A stretch of DNA of 64,000 bases from Cheilinus undulatus (lineage: Eukaryota; Chordata; Actinopteri; Labriformes; Labridae): contig NC_054875.1 of NCBI RefSeq assembly GCF_018320785.1, positions 17,548,632 through 17,612,631 of the forward strand, in the 5' to 3' direction. A model generated the notes under the pieces. The model did no database searches. It had not been told where the DNA came from and was given only the letters and a program-made list of their open reading frames with translations. The translations under genes were made by a program, and so were the position numbers. Position 1 is the first letter of the stretch. Every line of letters starts with the position of its first letter. Below are positions 11,239-24,007 of this stretch, one piece after another.

Positions 11239-11246
11239 TATTTATA
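11239..11246 (-). promoter_or_regulatory. her4: TATA box of the her gene
   Basis: Reads TATAAATA on the minus strand, 82 bp upstream of the ATG. A start site near 11210 and a 5' UTR of about 55 nt would follow. Confidence 0.75.
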
Positions 11247-11268
11247 CACCCAAATCTCCATATGAATG

Positions 11269-11300
11269 TGTGGGTCTTGGGCTTGTTGGAGTTTCTCACA
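11269..11300 (-). promoter_or_regulatory. her4: SPS-like paired RBPJ site, proximal
   Basis: On the gene strand this reads TGTGAGAA, 16 nt, GACCCACA. The first half matches the RBPJ consensus YGTGRGAA exactly. The second half is an inverted, weaker copy (6 of 8). Head-to-head sites 15-17 nt apart are the Su(H)/RBPJ paired-site architecture of Notch-responsive Hes promoters. It lies 22 bp upstream of the TATA box, where such sites usually are. A CCAAT box on the plus strand (11310-11314) follows. Confidence 0.55.
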
Positions 11301-11734
11301 GTCCGTGGGCCAATGGGAGGGCTGGGAAGGGCTTTGAGGAACACAGGGCTGCCACATGCTCAATGAAGTGTTTATAGCCATAGGGACAATGAGTGTGTCT
11401 CTCAGGAGCAGGTGGAGGAATAGACTGAGAGAGAAAGAGTCCAGGGCGGGGAGAGAGGAGAGGGGTGTAGTTTGGAGACTGACCCTGTGCTTGTGTTGAT
11501 ATGGGAAAGTGGTGACCCCAGAGGGAAGCACACTGCTGTCTCATGTCATCTGCACCCCCTTGAAATTGATCACTAAGTGCCTCTGCCACCAGGCACACGT
11601 GGGTGTTACAGAGGGCCAAGCATTATTAAGAACGAACATGGAGCCTCTTCCACCAGTTGATATGGAAGCCTTTGCTCATGTAGCTGTGCAACAGTTGAGA
11701 CATCTCAAATGTTCTTTAAACTCTGCCTTCATAG

Positions 11735-13345
11735 AAAAAAAAACCTGCAGCAATTATAGCCGTGCAGACCTTAGGCATTCTAGTTGTCAGTTTTCAAGGT
11801 AATCTGATAAGATTTCACCCAATGCTTCATGGAGCATCTCCCACAAGATGGATTGGCTTGATGGAGTCTTCCTTCATACCACACAGTTAAGCTGCTCCCT
11901 CAACAGCTCAATAGGGTTCAGATCTAAAGACTTTGCTAGCCACTCCATTACAGTCAGAATTCTGGCTGACTGCTTATTCTTTAAATATTTCGTAGACATT
12001 TTGGAGATGTGTTTTGGGTCATTATCCTGTTGTAGGATGAAATTGGCCCCAAGCAAGTGCTGTCCACAGGGTATGGCATGGCATTGCAAAACCTTGTGGC
12101 AGCTTTCCTTCCTATTCTACCACCTCCAAAGCACCCCAGACCATCATGCTGCCTCCACCTCGCTTGCCTGATGGTTAAGCACTGTTCTTGCATCTTTTCA
12201 TTTGTTCTGCGTCTCACAAATGTTCTTCTGTTTGATCCAAAGACCACAAACTTGGACTCATCCGTGGTCAGTGTATTTTCTGGCACTTCATTTTCCTGTT
12301 TGTAACCATGACTGAAAAGATGGGCGAAACTGTCCTTAGTCCATTTCCTGGTCGAAACCATGACTGAGGAAACAGGAGAAACTGTCAACAGCTCGTTTTT
12401 CGTTTTAGACCACAAATGGAAAAAAACAAAAAACAAGCTGTTTATTCCTTTTTTATTTTCCTTTTTTTGTTTCTGACCACAAAAGGAAAAAACAAAAAAC
12501 GGCTCATTTATTCGTTTTTCCATTTTTGTTTTTCAATTCTGTTTCTTTGTTTTTTTGGAAAGGAAAGGAAGTCATGTGACTAATGGGAAAGGTGAGCATT
12601 TCAAAATAAAAGCCTCCATGTCCAAACGAGCAATCCATTGTGTTCAACAGTATTATAATTGCCCAAATTTCTATATATACAAGTTATTCTTCTAATGTAT
12701 GACTGTATTGTTTGATGGAAAAGTTTATTTATTATTGTGTGTACAAATAAATAATCAAGTAAATTAAAAAAAAATTGATTATAACAGACAAGAACAACAG
12801 AGTGCATACAGAGAGTGGGCCAGGCTGAAAAAGCAGCCAGTAGATGGTGGTATGACATTTTTTGTTCAGCCTTCTGGCACATATATGTAACTAGATCTCT
12901 ATGTTATCATTATTATGTTGTCTTTGGGTTATTACTAAAACTAGTTATCTAATTAGTTTTTCTTCTCATTTCAGGCCTTTTACGGCAGAACATGCATTTT
13001 TACATTCGCTGATTGTGTATCCTTTACTCTTATTGCTACACGCACACACACAGGCTAATGACTAGGAGAAGGGGAGAGAGAGAAATAGCGGAGAAATACC
13101 ACATTTATATACATACATACATATATGTGACATATAGAGATCTAGTTACATATTACATATTAAATATTACATATACATATTACATTTTTAGCTGTGCAAC
13201 ATAATTAACTTGGATTAGCAGCCATACTAGGAGGTTGATGCAGAGGACTGACAGTTGCTGTTAACTGTTTGTGAACTGTATGAAAATGTTTTTCTTTGGA
13301 AAACAAAGAAATTTGCCAGTGATCCCAAACTTTTGAGCAGTTGTG
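11735..13345 (-). mobile_element. Decayed Tc1-like transposon with nested insertions
   Basis: The right end (13320-13345) reads GATCCCAAACTTTTGAGCAG, a Tc1-type terminal repeat, followed by TA. Minus-strand transposase remnants occupy about 11850-12300: a TDESKF box, a DNDPKH box in LQQDNDPKH and SLDLNPIE. The N-terminal helix-turn-helix region is displaced or lost. Purine/pyrimidine-rich repeats near 12340-12560 and the inverted-repeat element at 12883-13153 have been inserted. The left terminus was not found. Frameshifts make it inactive. Confidence 0.7.
12883..13153. mobile_element. Small MITE with perfect 20-bp inverted repeats
   Basis: ATATGTAACTAGATCTCTAT at 12883-12902 is exactly the reverse complement of 13134-13153. 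The 231-bp interior is non-coding and holds a GAGA-rich patch and a CA-rich patch. The element sits inside the Tc1 remnant. Confidence 0.6.
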
Positions 13346-13347
13346 TA

Positions 13348-14727
13348 CAAATATTCATTTGTTTATGCTGTAGACTGATAACATTTGGGTTTGACACAAA
13401 AAGCTGAATGTGACATGAGAGATCAACATTTCAGTGTTTATTTCCAGGTATTTACATCTGGATCTGATACACAACTTAGAAAATAGCATTACTTGTAACA
13501 GAACAACAAATTTTGAGGTGAGCAAAAATATTGGAACAGATAGACTTAAAACAGATTAAAGTAAATGAGACCTAATATTTATTTGCAAATCCATTGCTTG
13601 CAATAACTGCATCAAGTCTGTGACCCACTGACATCACTGAATTTTTGCATTCTTCTTTTGTGATGCTTTTCCAGGCTTTCACTGCATTGCAGTCTGGTTG
13701 CATCTTTCTTTAAATTGGCAGATAAAATGTTTCTGTAGACTTCAGAGTTCATTTTGCTGCTGTCATCATGTGTTACATCATCAATGAAGATTAATGATTA
13801 ACCATGCAAGCCCAAGCCATGACATTACCTCCACTGTGTTTCACAGATGAGCTTGTTTGGTTGGGATCAGGAACAGATCCTTTCTTTCTCCAAACTTTAG
13901 CCTTTCCATCAATTTGGCAAAGGTTCATCTTTGTCTCATCAGTCCATAAAACTTTGTCCCAGGATTTTTAGGCTCGTCTGTGTACCCTTAGGCAAATTCC
14001 ATCCGGGCCTTCCTGATCTTCTTGCTAAGGAGTGGTTTGCATCTTCAAGTGTAGCCTCTGTACTTTTGTTCTTGAAGTCTACTGCCAACAGTAGATGGTG
14101 ATGCCTTCACTCCTGCCCTGGAGGTAATTGTTGATGTCATTAATAGTTGTTTTAGGGTCTTTTCTTACAACTCTCACAATTTTTCTGTCATCAACTGATG
14201 CTGTTTTCCTTGGTCTAACCATTCACAACTGTTACTTGGTACACCAGTGGTTTCTTTCTTCTTTAGGACTTTCCAAATGGTTGAACTGACTATGGCCAAT
14301 GTTTTTGCAGTGGCTCTGATTAATTTTCCATCTTTTCTCAGCTTCACAATTGCTTGTTCTTCACCAATAGACAGCTCTCATGTTGATTACACCTCTAACT
14401 ACAAATGCAGTCTACACAGGCAAAATCCAAATCTAAAACTTAGCGTAGACATTCAGCACTATTTATTGTTTGAATAATCAATGTAATAGGACACACCTGG
14501 GCAACAAAACACACCAGTCAGTCACAGGTTTCAATACATTTGCTCACACAAGAAGGGGGTGGGTTCAAACAAAAGGTGCTACCCTCTAAGTTGTGTATCA
14601 GATCCAGATGCAAATACCTGGAAGTAAAAGCTGAACTGTTGATCTCTTGTCTCATATTCATCTTTGAAGTCAAACCCAAATATTTTCAGTCTACAGCTAA
14701 ATTACAGGAACCCGTTCCAATATTTTG
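13348..14727 (-). mobile_element. Tc1/mariner element with about 200-bp inverted repeats
   Basis: Long inverted termini: the left end from 13348 (CAAATATTCATTTG, GCTGTAGACTG, TTTGGGTTTGAC, CTGGATCTGATACACAACTT) recurs in complement near 14590-14727. The left flank is TA (13346-13347). Minus-strand transposase text can be followed in decayed form, for example a GGNVMAWA motif near 13820. No open frame survives. It abuts the terminus of the preceding Tc1 element at a shared TA. Confidence 0.75.
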
Positions 14728-14730
14728 TGT

Positions 14731-14771
<41 letters not shown>
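14731..14771. repeat. (ATAG)n microsatellite
   Basis: About ten tetranucleotide units directly after the Tc1-like terminus. Confidence 0.9.
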
Positions 14772-15449
14772 CACTGTCAGAGGAATTGATGGCTATGCTA
14801 TTTTCAATCTCACTACTTCACTGAGTGGCAAATACTGTCAGAGAAAAAACACCCTCAACTCTCCACAACACTCAGAGAAAGCCACACATTTGTTCACTTT
14901 CTCTCCCTCTGTCTCTCTCTCAAACACACACACAGCTGGCTGACCTGGCTGCCGCTGGCCACATCTCAGTCACACGCTCCCTTCCTGCCTGCGTGGAACG
15001 TGGGAGCCGCTGTGGTCCCAGGCTTCCCACACTTCAGTGTTAATGACACTGAGGCAGGCTGCACAAAGGAAGTGTGCCCCATCAAACAAAGATTGAGTGA
15101 CCAACCCCCCTCCCATCAGTCACACTTGCATGCACACACAGTGGAGCACAGTGCTGTCAACAGGGCTTCCAGGCACACCATCTGGACAGATCTACACTAT
15201 TGTCAGCCAATCAAGCATGGGAGACGCTCACCGTGAGAACTGGAGAGGCTGAAACAGAGCCAGAAAGTTCAAAAAAAGAAGAAAAGGGAGTGTGTCTTTG
15301 TGTGTACGTGTATAGCTTGATTTGTGGAGGGTGGGGAACTTTGTTATTAGTTTGATAAAGTTCATATTCGATGTTTGTAAGTAAAAAGGCCTTAAAATCA
15401 AAAGTTGCCTAAGATTGAATAAAGATTTAGAAATTGGATTCAGCAATCA
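14772..15449. other. GC-richer intergenic stretch
   Basis: No gene found. It holds CT-rich and CA-rich patches near 14895-14935 and a paired RBPJ-like motif at 14999-15031. Confidence 0.4.
14999..15031. promoter_or_regulatory. Distal SPS-like paired RBPJ motif
   Basis: CGTGGGAG (one mismatch to YGTGRGAA), 17 nt, then TTCCCACA (exact inverted match). The orientation and spacing are those of a Su(H) paired site. It lies about 3.7 kb upstream of the her promoter and 2.1 kb upstream of the small candidate gene. It may be a Notch enhancer or a chance match. Confidence 0.35.
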
Positions 15450-15457
15450 GTAAATTT

Positions 15458-15988
15458 TAGGGCTGGGTATTGCTAAGAACCTCACGATTCAATTCGGTTT
15501 CAATGCTTTAGGTTGCGATTCAATTCGATATCTATTCAGTATTGATTTTAATACTTTGATGTTGATTCAGTAAGAAGAAGAAATACACAAATGACCTGTT
15601 GAAAATTTTTAATAATTATTTTCATGTCATTGTGAACATATGTGGTAGGTCACCTTTCATTTTTAGCAATAAAACATCTGAAAATAAAAATTTGCACAAT
15701 AATAACTTATTTGTGCATAAGGAGTACAAATGTAAAAAACATGCCAATTCACTGAACTGAACACTGAAAAGGTAAAGTGCATGTAAACTTTAATAATATT
15801 TATTTCTTCTTGGAAATTGTGATGTTGTTTGGTAAAGTGCGGCCTCCGTCCATACAACGCGAATCACGCGCACAGTGACCCCCACTGGCCTGGAGGTGAA
15901 TCAATTCAGAGGATTTACTGAATCAATATTGAATTGAGGGGGGAAATATTGTGATGTATCCATTAATCGATATTTTTACTCACCCCTA
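15458..15988. mobile_element. hAT-type MITE
   Basis: Ends TAGGGCTGGG and, in complement, TAGGGGTGAG. Flanked by GTAAATTT (15450-15457) and CTAAATTT (15989-15996), 7 of 8 matching. The interior is AT-rich with repeated ATTCAATTCG-like words and is non-coding. Confidence 0.75.
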
Positions 15989-16217
15989 CTAAATTTTAAT
16001 ACAAGTGATATAAAAACAACATTGGACTCTGATGTTGCAATTTGTGATCTAGTCTAAAATGATTTTCTGTTTTTCTGATCATAACAGGGAACACCTGATT
16101 TAATTTACTCCCTTTTAAATAGTAAAGACTGAAGTTCAGGTTCAACACTATAAGTAGCTTTACACATATCAAATGATTTCTATTCACCATGTAGTTAAAC
16201 AGATGAAACTATAACAT

Positions 16218-16660
16218 ACTAACCTTGCAAAGCAAATGGATACGCCCGTTTCCTTGTTTTTCACTGGTGAATCCATCTTGCAAAGCTCCCATCTGAAATG
16301 TTTGGGCCTGGTTAGAAAGTGACAGGACCAATCAGCAACGAGGGGCAGTACTTTCAGGCGCAGCAGAGTCGTGGTGTAAACAAGCAGCAGCAAGAGAGAT
16401 TAGCATGGATGCTGCTAAAGCGCCAATTTTATCAGAACTTGACAACATTTCTTCGTTAAAAGAAGAACAAAGAACAGCAGTGAGTTGTTTTCTTTTCAAA
16501 AACGACAAGAGTCAAGTACTTACATGTCTATAGTCGCCATGTTTCACGTTATTCCTCGGTAGCTGCGCAGGCACAGGTCGATAGCTGCTACGTCACTTGT
16601 TTTGTTGCTCTGGCCCGTAGAGATGTGACAGACAAAACGCTCATCCAATTACCCTCCGAG
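16218..16660 (+). mobile_element. RecQ-helicase-derived non-autonomous repeat, copy 1
   Basis: Nearly the same sequence recurs at 46555-47050, from CTTGCAAAGC through ACGAGGGGCAGTACTTTCAGG to ATCCAATNA. A plus-strand ATG at 16405 starts [20 protein letters not shown], continuing into EEQRTAVSCF. This resembles the N-terminus of the RecQ-like helicases carried by fish transposons. Both copies lose similarity to a helicase at the same point, so they derive from one internally deleted ancestor. The family is recalled, not searched. Confidence 0.55.
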
Positions 16661-17046
16661 TTTTTTTCAAAGCCTCTGCCTTTTCTCAAATGTTTCCTAT
16701 TGAAGCTTTCCCAGATGGATGTGTGAAACACATCCATCTGGCGTGTCAGGTTAATAACATACATCCACTGGCAACAATTCTCCTTCCATTTCACGTCACA
16801 AAACAATCCCAGCCTATGCAATAAAAGCATTTCTCTCTTCACTTATCTTCTCTTATTCTTACATCTTGTCAGACTGCTGAGAAACAATAAAACCAACAAA
16901 TGGCCCCTCCCACCTGTTTGTTTTGATTAAGGCCAATGTAACTCATGAATTCATCTAATTCATGCCTATTGTCAAAACACTGCATTGTGATTGGTCAAAC
17001 ACTGAGAACAGGCATCACATCCAATTGATGGGAATGTTGTCTTACA

Positions 17047-17055
17047 TATATAAAG
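17047..17055 (+). promoter_or_regulatory. TATA box of a candidate small gene
   Basis: TATATAAAG, 71 bp upstream of an ATG that is followed by a strong splice donor. A GATTGG (inverted CCAAT) lies about 55 bp further upstream, and a TGGGAA core (partial RBPJ) in between. Confidence 0.45.
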
Positions 17056-17125
17056 GAGGGAAGTCATATTGCTTCTTATACCCCAAACAAGCCTAGACTG
17101 ACTGGACTCTGTCTGCATATTCGCC

Positions 17126-17887
17126 ATGAGGGATCAGCACACAAAGTAAGCTTTCATGGACAAACTCATTTGTGGAAGTGAAATTGACTCACTATGGGGT
17201 CACATATATTCTGGGGCATTTTTTTAATTTTGTGAGGTTTTAAGTACCTTGATTACTCCACTTTTGATGTAATGGAAATTTAATAATAGTTAACACTAAT
17301 TAGCAGTAATTGAGGCAATGATAAAAGTCAGTGGGTAAGTTGAATTACCTAAAACATTGTTATGTGTGTGTGTTTTAAACAGTTTTGGGTTTATTTGTCC
17401 AGTTTTCAAGAACTCTGTCCTTGGTTAACTTTTAAACCTTAAATTGCACTAGAAAATTTTTTAACTGCAACATTCTTCTGCACAAAGTCGTATATGTAGA
17501 TGACAAATTTATCAGCACAAGACTTCATTAACATAAATCACGTCATGGTGGAAACTAATAAATCAAAGATAGTCTCTGCATGGTAAGATGTCACTGGACA
17601 CTTGGTCACCTCTCTTTGTATCCAGCCTGTATCTGATTCTACTGTTTCTTATTCTCAGCATGTGCAAGATGATGACTTTGGGGAGGAAGTGTACAGACAG
17701 AGCAGTGAGGCTCCGCTTGGAATTGGAAAGCCAGCTCCGCACAGGGGTGTCCAGCTCAGATGTCTGGGACAGGACTGTCTCCTTCTTCACAGTAAAGAAG
17801 ACATTAATTTCCCACAATGGCAACAGCAATTCCTCCACAGGGGCCATGAGGCTATTCCCCTCACATGCTGAGGATGTGGCACAATGA
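17126..17887 (+). CDS. Candidate two-exon gene, 82 residues, unidentified
   Basis: Exon 1 (17126-17145) encodes MRDQHT plus two bases and ends in AA|GTAAGC. Exon 2 (17659-17887) follows a good pyrimidine tract ending TTATTCTCAG. The join keeps the frame and gives a short basic protein with RAVRLRLELESQL, a likely amphipathic helix, then SSSDVWDRTVSFFT and an S/N-rich tail. No signal peptide or known domain is seen. I do not recognise the family. Support is the TATA box at a sensible distance, consensus splice sites and the open joined frame. Against it, exon 1 is tiny and overlapping frames on both strands are also open. Exon 2 could also end at an internal donor (ACA|GTAAAG). Confidence 0.35.
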
Positions 17888-18146
17888 GTGGAGACAAAAC
17901 ATAGAATGGGATGGAGGCTTTGAGACTGTGTGGCTTGGCAGTGTACTGAGCATGTCAATTTTGTCTCAAGAAGTTCTTAAAGAAAAAATCCTGCTAGAAA
18001 AAAGGACCAAGAACTACAAATGTTGAAGCAACTTCTGCTTAATGTAAACTTTGGTGTAAAATACAAGAATTTGGAGAGGTGTAAACCATCTACCAATCTT
18101 ATTGGTCCACAATTGGGCCTTAAAAAGCACATTTATTGCCTCAAGC

Positions 18147-18917
18147 ATGAGGTGTCAAATTCAAAGCCAGGGGCCAAATCCAGCCTGTGCTAGTTATACC
18201 TTGCAAGATCATATCATATTTTTTATTAGAACTGGTCCAGCGGTATGAGGTCCGCAGATTTGCTCCACTATAACAATGTAAACTTAACCTTGATAATTTA
18301 AATATCCTTGTTGTCATGAAACTCTGAAAAAGTAAGGAGTAAAAATACTTAGATAAGTCAAAACATGTAGGAAAAGGAAAAAAAATCCATTTCATATTTT
18401 AAATTTTGCATCTCACAATCCCGATTTTAACTTGTGATTTTGGCTTTTTGTTTCATATTTTCACATTTTAGATTCACAATTATACATTTTTGGTCTAATA
18501 AATCAATTTAATAATCTTGAGTTTATGCTTTCAACTCCTTTGACTATTAATCCCATATTTTGACCTTCAAGACTTTAAGACAGTAAAAAATTTTAACTCA
18601 TTATTTCAAATTTTGTTATATTTTGCTCTTTAAAACTCATGATTTCAACCTCTATCTAATATACATGGCTTTTTAAAACACAATTTTAATTTTTGGTTTT
18701 GTTTTTTGACCTTTTAAACTAATATATTTGAGTTTTTCTCAGATTTGGAGCCTTTAAACTTATTTTGAATTTTTAAATCTCAAAATCAGTTCTCAACAGT
18801 GCTAAGATGTTTCCCCCATAGTTTAGTACTGATAAAAATTACAGTTAAATGTTAACCCTGTTAAGCTCACCTTAATTCAGAATCCAGCCCCTGCTGTGAT
18901 TGAGTTTGACACCCCTG
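18147..18917. mobile_element. hAT-type MITE, AT-rich
   Basis: The left end ATGAGGTGTCAAATTC mirrors the right end CAGGGGTGTCAAACTC (complement). Flanks are CCTCAAGC (18139-18146) and CCTTAACC (18918-18925), 6 of 8 matching. The interior is a run of degenerate TTTAAACTCATGATTT-like words without coding potential. Confidence 0.7.
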
Positions 18918-19763
18918 CCTTAACCTCTTAAGCCCTCGCGGCACCAAATTTGGTCCTGCTCGCCATGATCCTAACAAACTTGCTTTGTGCACTCTATTTT
19001 TGCACAAAAATAGTAATGTTACATATCAAATTAAACAGAAGAAGCTCAGCTACAAGCCAAAATAAATTTTTACCTACACCACATCCAACTCAAAAAGGAT
19101 TCAAATCAATGACCACATATCAAAGTGACTGTAGTGTTATGTAGTCAGACACTTCCGCCCCCTATGGGATGGTGCCAGGTACTACAGATACAAACATGGT
19201 CTCATTTGAAAGCCCTGCCTCTACTGAAAATTCTAGTCATGTTTGTGCAGTTTCCATTTGTTTCAACAGTTTCGTTTAGTTTTCTGCACTTTATTTTGTG
19301 TTGTGTTTTGTAAAATTGAAAATAAATCTCCTCCTCTTGGTGTCAAACTTTAGTTCCTTTGTAAGACTTCCTTTGAAAGTTAACTATTTGGAGGTCTGGG
19401 TGATCTGAGGGAAGAAAAAAAGAATTCCATGACGCAGGGACTACCTACAATGGCATATGAGTAAAGAAAAAAAAATTGATACCCGTGATTTTTCAAATGG
19501 CAGATATTGTGCCCAAATGGCACCAGAGGGGATTTCGCCTGGAAATTTTTTTTACTAAAATCTCTCTTATTTTGCCCTGATAACCCTCTAGTGGCATGAA
19601 ATTTGAAAGAGGTAATGTCAAAATGTGTTTCTTTGGCCTACTGGAGATTTTTGGACTTCAACTGCATTATTTCTATGAGACATATATGCTAAAATTGCAA
19701 AAAAATTAGGCAAAAATGAAATTTTTCATTTGCCAACTTGATTCTCTCTGATCCAGGAACATA

Positions 19764-21405
<1,642 letters not shown>

Positions 21406-21564
21406 TATATTCACATTTTTACCCTTCTGAATAAATTTCACAAGTGCCCTCTTCATAATGGTACCTTGATCATTCAAATACACCTTGTAGTTACAGAATT
21501 ATAGTCATTTAAAGATGGGCTTGAAATTTCGAGCAGTAGCCTAATAAAAGAGACTCGTGCTTAA

Positions 21565-23942
21565 CAGGTTTTAAACCATATCAGTTCTGGAGGGTGGCCA
21601 ACTCTGAGACCAAACTGTTAAGTGTTTTTTTTTTTCTTTTTTAATTAAATGTCATATTCCTTTGTTTAAAGGGTAGATGTGTATGCATGCCAATGCATAC
21701 TTTATTCTGTAAACATTTTTGGATGTTATTTTTTTAATGTCATACATAAATTGTTCTGCTGAATTGAAAGAATTGAATTGAAATTTGAAAATGTACAACT
21801 GCCAGTCAAAAATTAAGTGAGATCAAATTTTCCTGTTATTTTCATCTGAGAAGAAGTAACTGACAAGACTAAACAGTTTATTAAAAAGTAGTCATGCCAA
21901 AAGCAGACTTTACAAACATTTTAAATTTGTCTGTGAAAAATTACAATTGAAAATCTCTATATTTTAAAATTTATATGCATATTAATGGTATTAATGAAAT
22001 GAGGGAATTAGTCATTTTCATACAGTCAGTGCCATTGTTATCAAGCCTTCTCCTCAAGTGGCCTTTATATAGCTACATCTTAGATTTTGGCTACACAGAA
22101 ATGGCTTTTTCTCTCAAGGCCCAAGTCTCTACACACTGAAACAAAAGACGACAGGTTCTATGAAACATTATTTAGAGTGTATCTGTATATAGCGTGTATA
22201 TTTAATCATAGGCTTTAAAAAATTCTGAGGACCATAGTTACCTTTGCCGTTTTCAAAGACCATCAATTGCAACTTTTCTTCTGCAAGCAATGAAAAGGTA
22301 TTATAAGAACATTATACAAATGGTTGATGGCCTTCTCCTTTATTTTGAACTCTTAAGAAATGTAAAGGGTTTTGCTAACATTGACAAAGGCTCTGTACTG
22401 TTTTGTGCATCCATTGAATTATGGCTGTGAAACTGAAAGATCAAGATGGACCCCTGATCATTTCTAAAAAAAGAGCTGGAGTCTTGTAAATGTGAGACTG
22501 ATTTGAAAGGAACTGATAATTCCCTGACCAAGAGTTTCAACAGCAGCTGGAACAGACGAGGTAACCCTGGATCAGATTTGGAATTATTACAGCTTTATTA
22601 ATCATAGTCTAAATTGTAAAAGCAGACATTAAGCAACAGTTGAACATTATAGCAGCAGGATTAGGCGAATGAACAATAAACTGGGTGAACGCCACACCAT
22701 GCATTCAGCTCTACAGAACAAGGGCACCTTTTAAACTGTATGCAAGTTTGAATGTTAAATCAGTCACAGGGAATAAGGAAGTGTTTCTTTGCTGACTAAA
22801 TCTGCTCTCAGGATTGACACATCAGTGTTACCACTGATTTTGAGGAGAAAACAACTAAATTAGGGATTGTAGAGAAGTAAAGAATAAAGAACAAAGAAAA
22901 CAAAGCTAAAGAAAGCATTACACAAAGAAAAGTTTTCAAGGATATATTGTAGGTCTGTTTTATTTTTGTTTTAAACAGGTCTGAAATTTCACTGCAACAG
23001 ATGGATTCTTTTATGAATCAAAGTTCACTGTCACAGAAGCAAAGCTTTGTGGAAAGAAAAATAAAACAAACTTGAAATCAATATCATTGTCCCCATTTTG
23101 CTTCTGAGACTGATAAAATCACACGCATACACGCTAAATCAAGAAACTTTTTTCTGTCCACCACTCAAATTCCAGTTAGGACCTACAAATAGACTTAACA
23201 GCAGAAGCCCAGGAAAAAGACATGTTAGCTGCAAACAATATGACACTAAAACTTTCTTCCATTTAACAAGCCCTGACCAAAAAAATAAACCAAAACAAAC
23301 AAAAGGAAAACAGGATAAAATCAAATGTCACTCTTAACACATGGTGGGTCACATCCCCAAACATTTTAAGTATTCCAACCTTAAGCAGGGTGGTTGTGGG
23401 ATAGCGGAAGTTAAAAATAGATTTCCACACTAAAAGAGAATTCCCAATATATTCCTGTCAACCAGATTTCCTTTTTCTTGACATGAACAATTCAAATTTC
23501 TCAGCCTGTAACATCTGTAAAATCCTTAATGGACAGAAGAAGGTTCAGGCTTCATGTTTGTTTGCAGTGAAAGTATGCATGGAATACCTTAAATGTGTAT
23601 GCTTTAACAATCTGTCCTCCTTCTAGACTGTAGAGGTGACCACCAATGGAGTAAGGTGTAAACTCTGTTCCAGTGTAACCCCCACCCCGCTTAAGCCCTG
23701 TGTTATGTTACAGAAATGCTGCCTTAGGTGGATGATTTTTTTTTTACACATAGTTTCTGCTTAGATAATTTGAGGATGTCGTATAGGGAAGGAGAGTGAG
23801 TAAGAGGCATGGTGTAGACTCTGTGTGTACTTAGCATGTGTCAATGTGTAAAAAGAGAAGATCTTTCTTTCAGTTGGTAAGTGTCCCAGCTTTATTTGCA
23901 GGGTTGCTCTGTGTTGAGAGGACTCTGGGCTGAGGATGGTCA
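21565..23942. other. 3' flank of ubr4, unassigned
   Basis: Contains part of the ubr4 3' UTR of unknown length. AATAAA on the minus strand occurs at 23891-23896, only 46 bp past the stop codon, and again near 22961 and 22593. No other gene or bounded repeat was recognised. Confidence 0.4.
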
Positions 23943-24007
23943 TCAGGGTAAAGAGTTCAACAAATCTTGCAGGAAGAGATCTGGGTCTGTGATTTCAGAG
24001 AGAAGAC
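23943..24007 (-). CDS. ubr4: ubr4 terminal coding exon
   Basis: Completes a split Gly codon, then [20 protein letters not shown] and TGA (23943-23945). The acceptor is CTTCCAG. The human end is the same except for a few substitutions. Confidence 0.95.

Noticed and set aside
17563..17958. 131-codon minus-strand frame over the candidate small gene
   Set aside because: No promoter or splice signals on that strand; it looks like a shadow of the plus-strand exon or chance.
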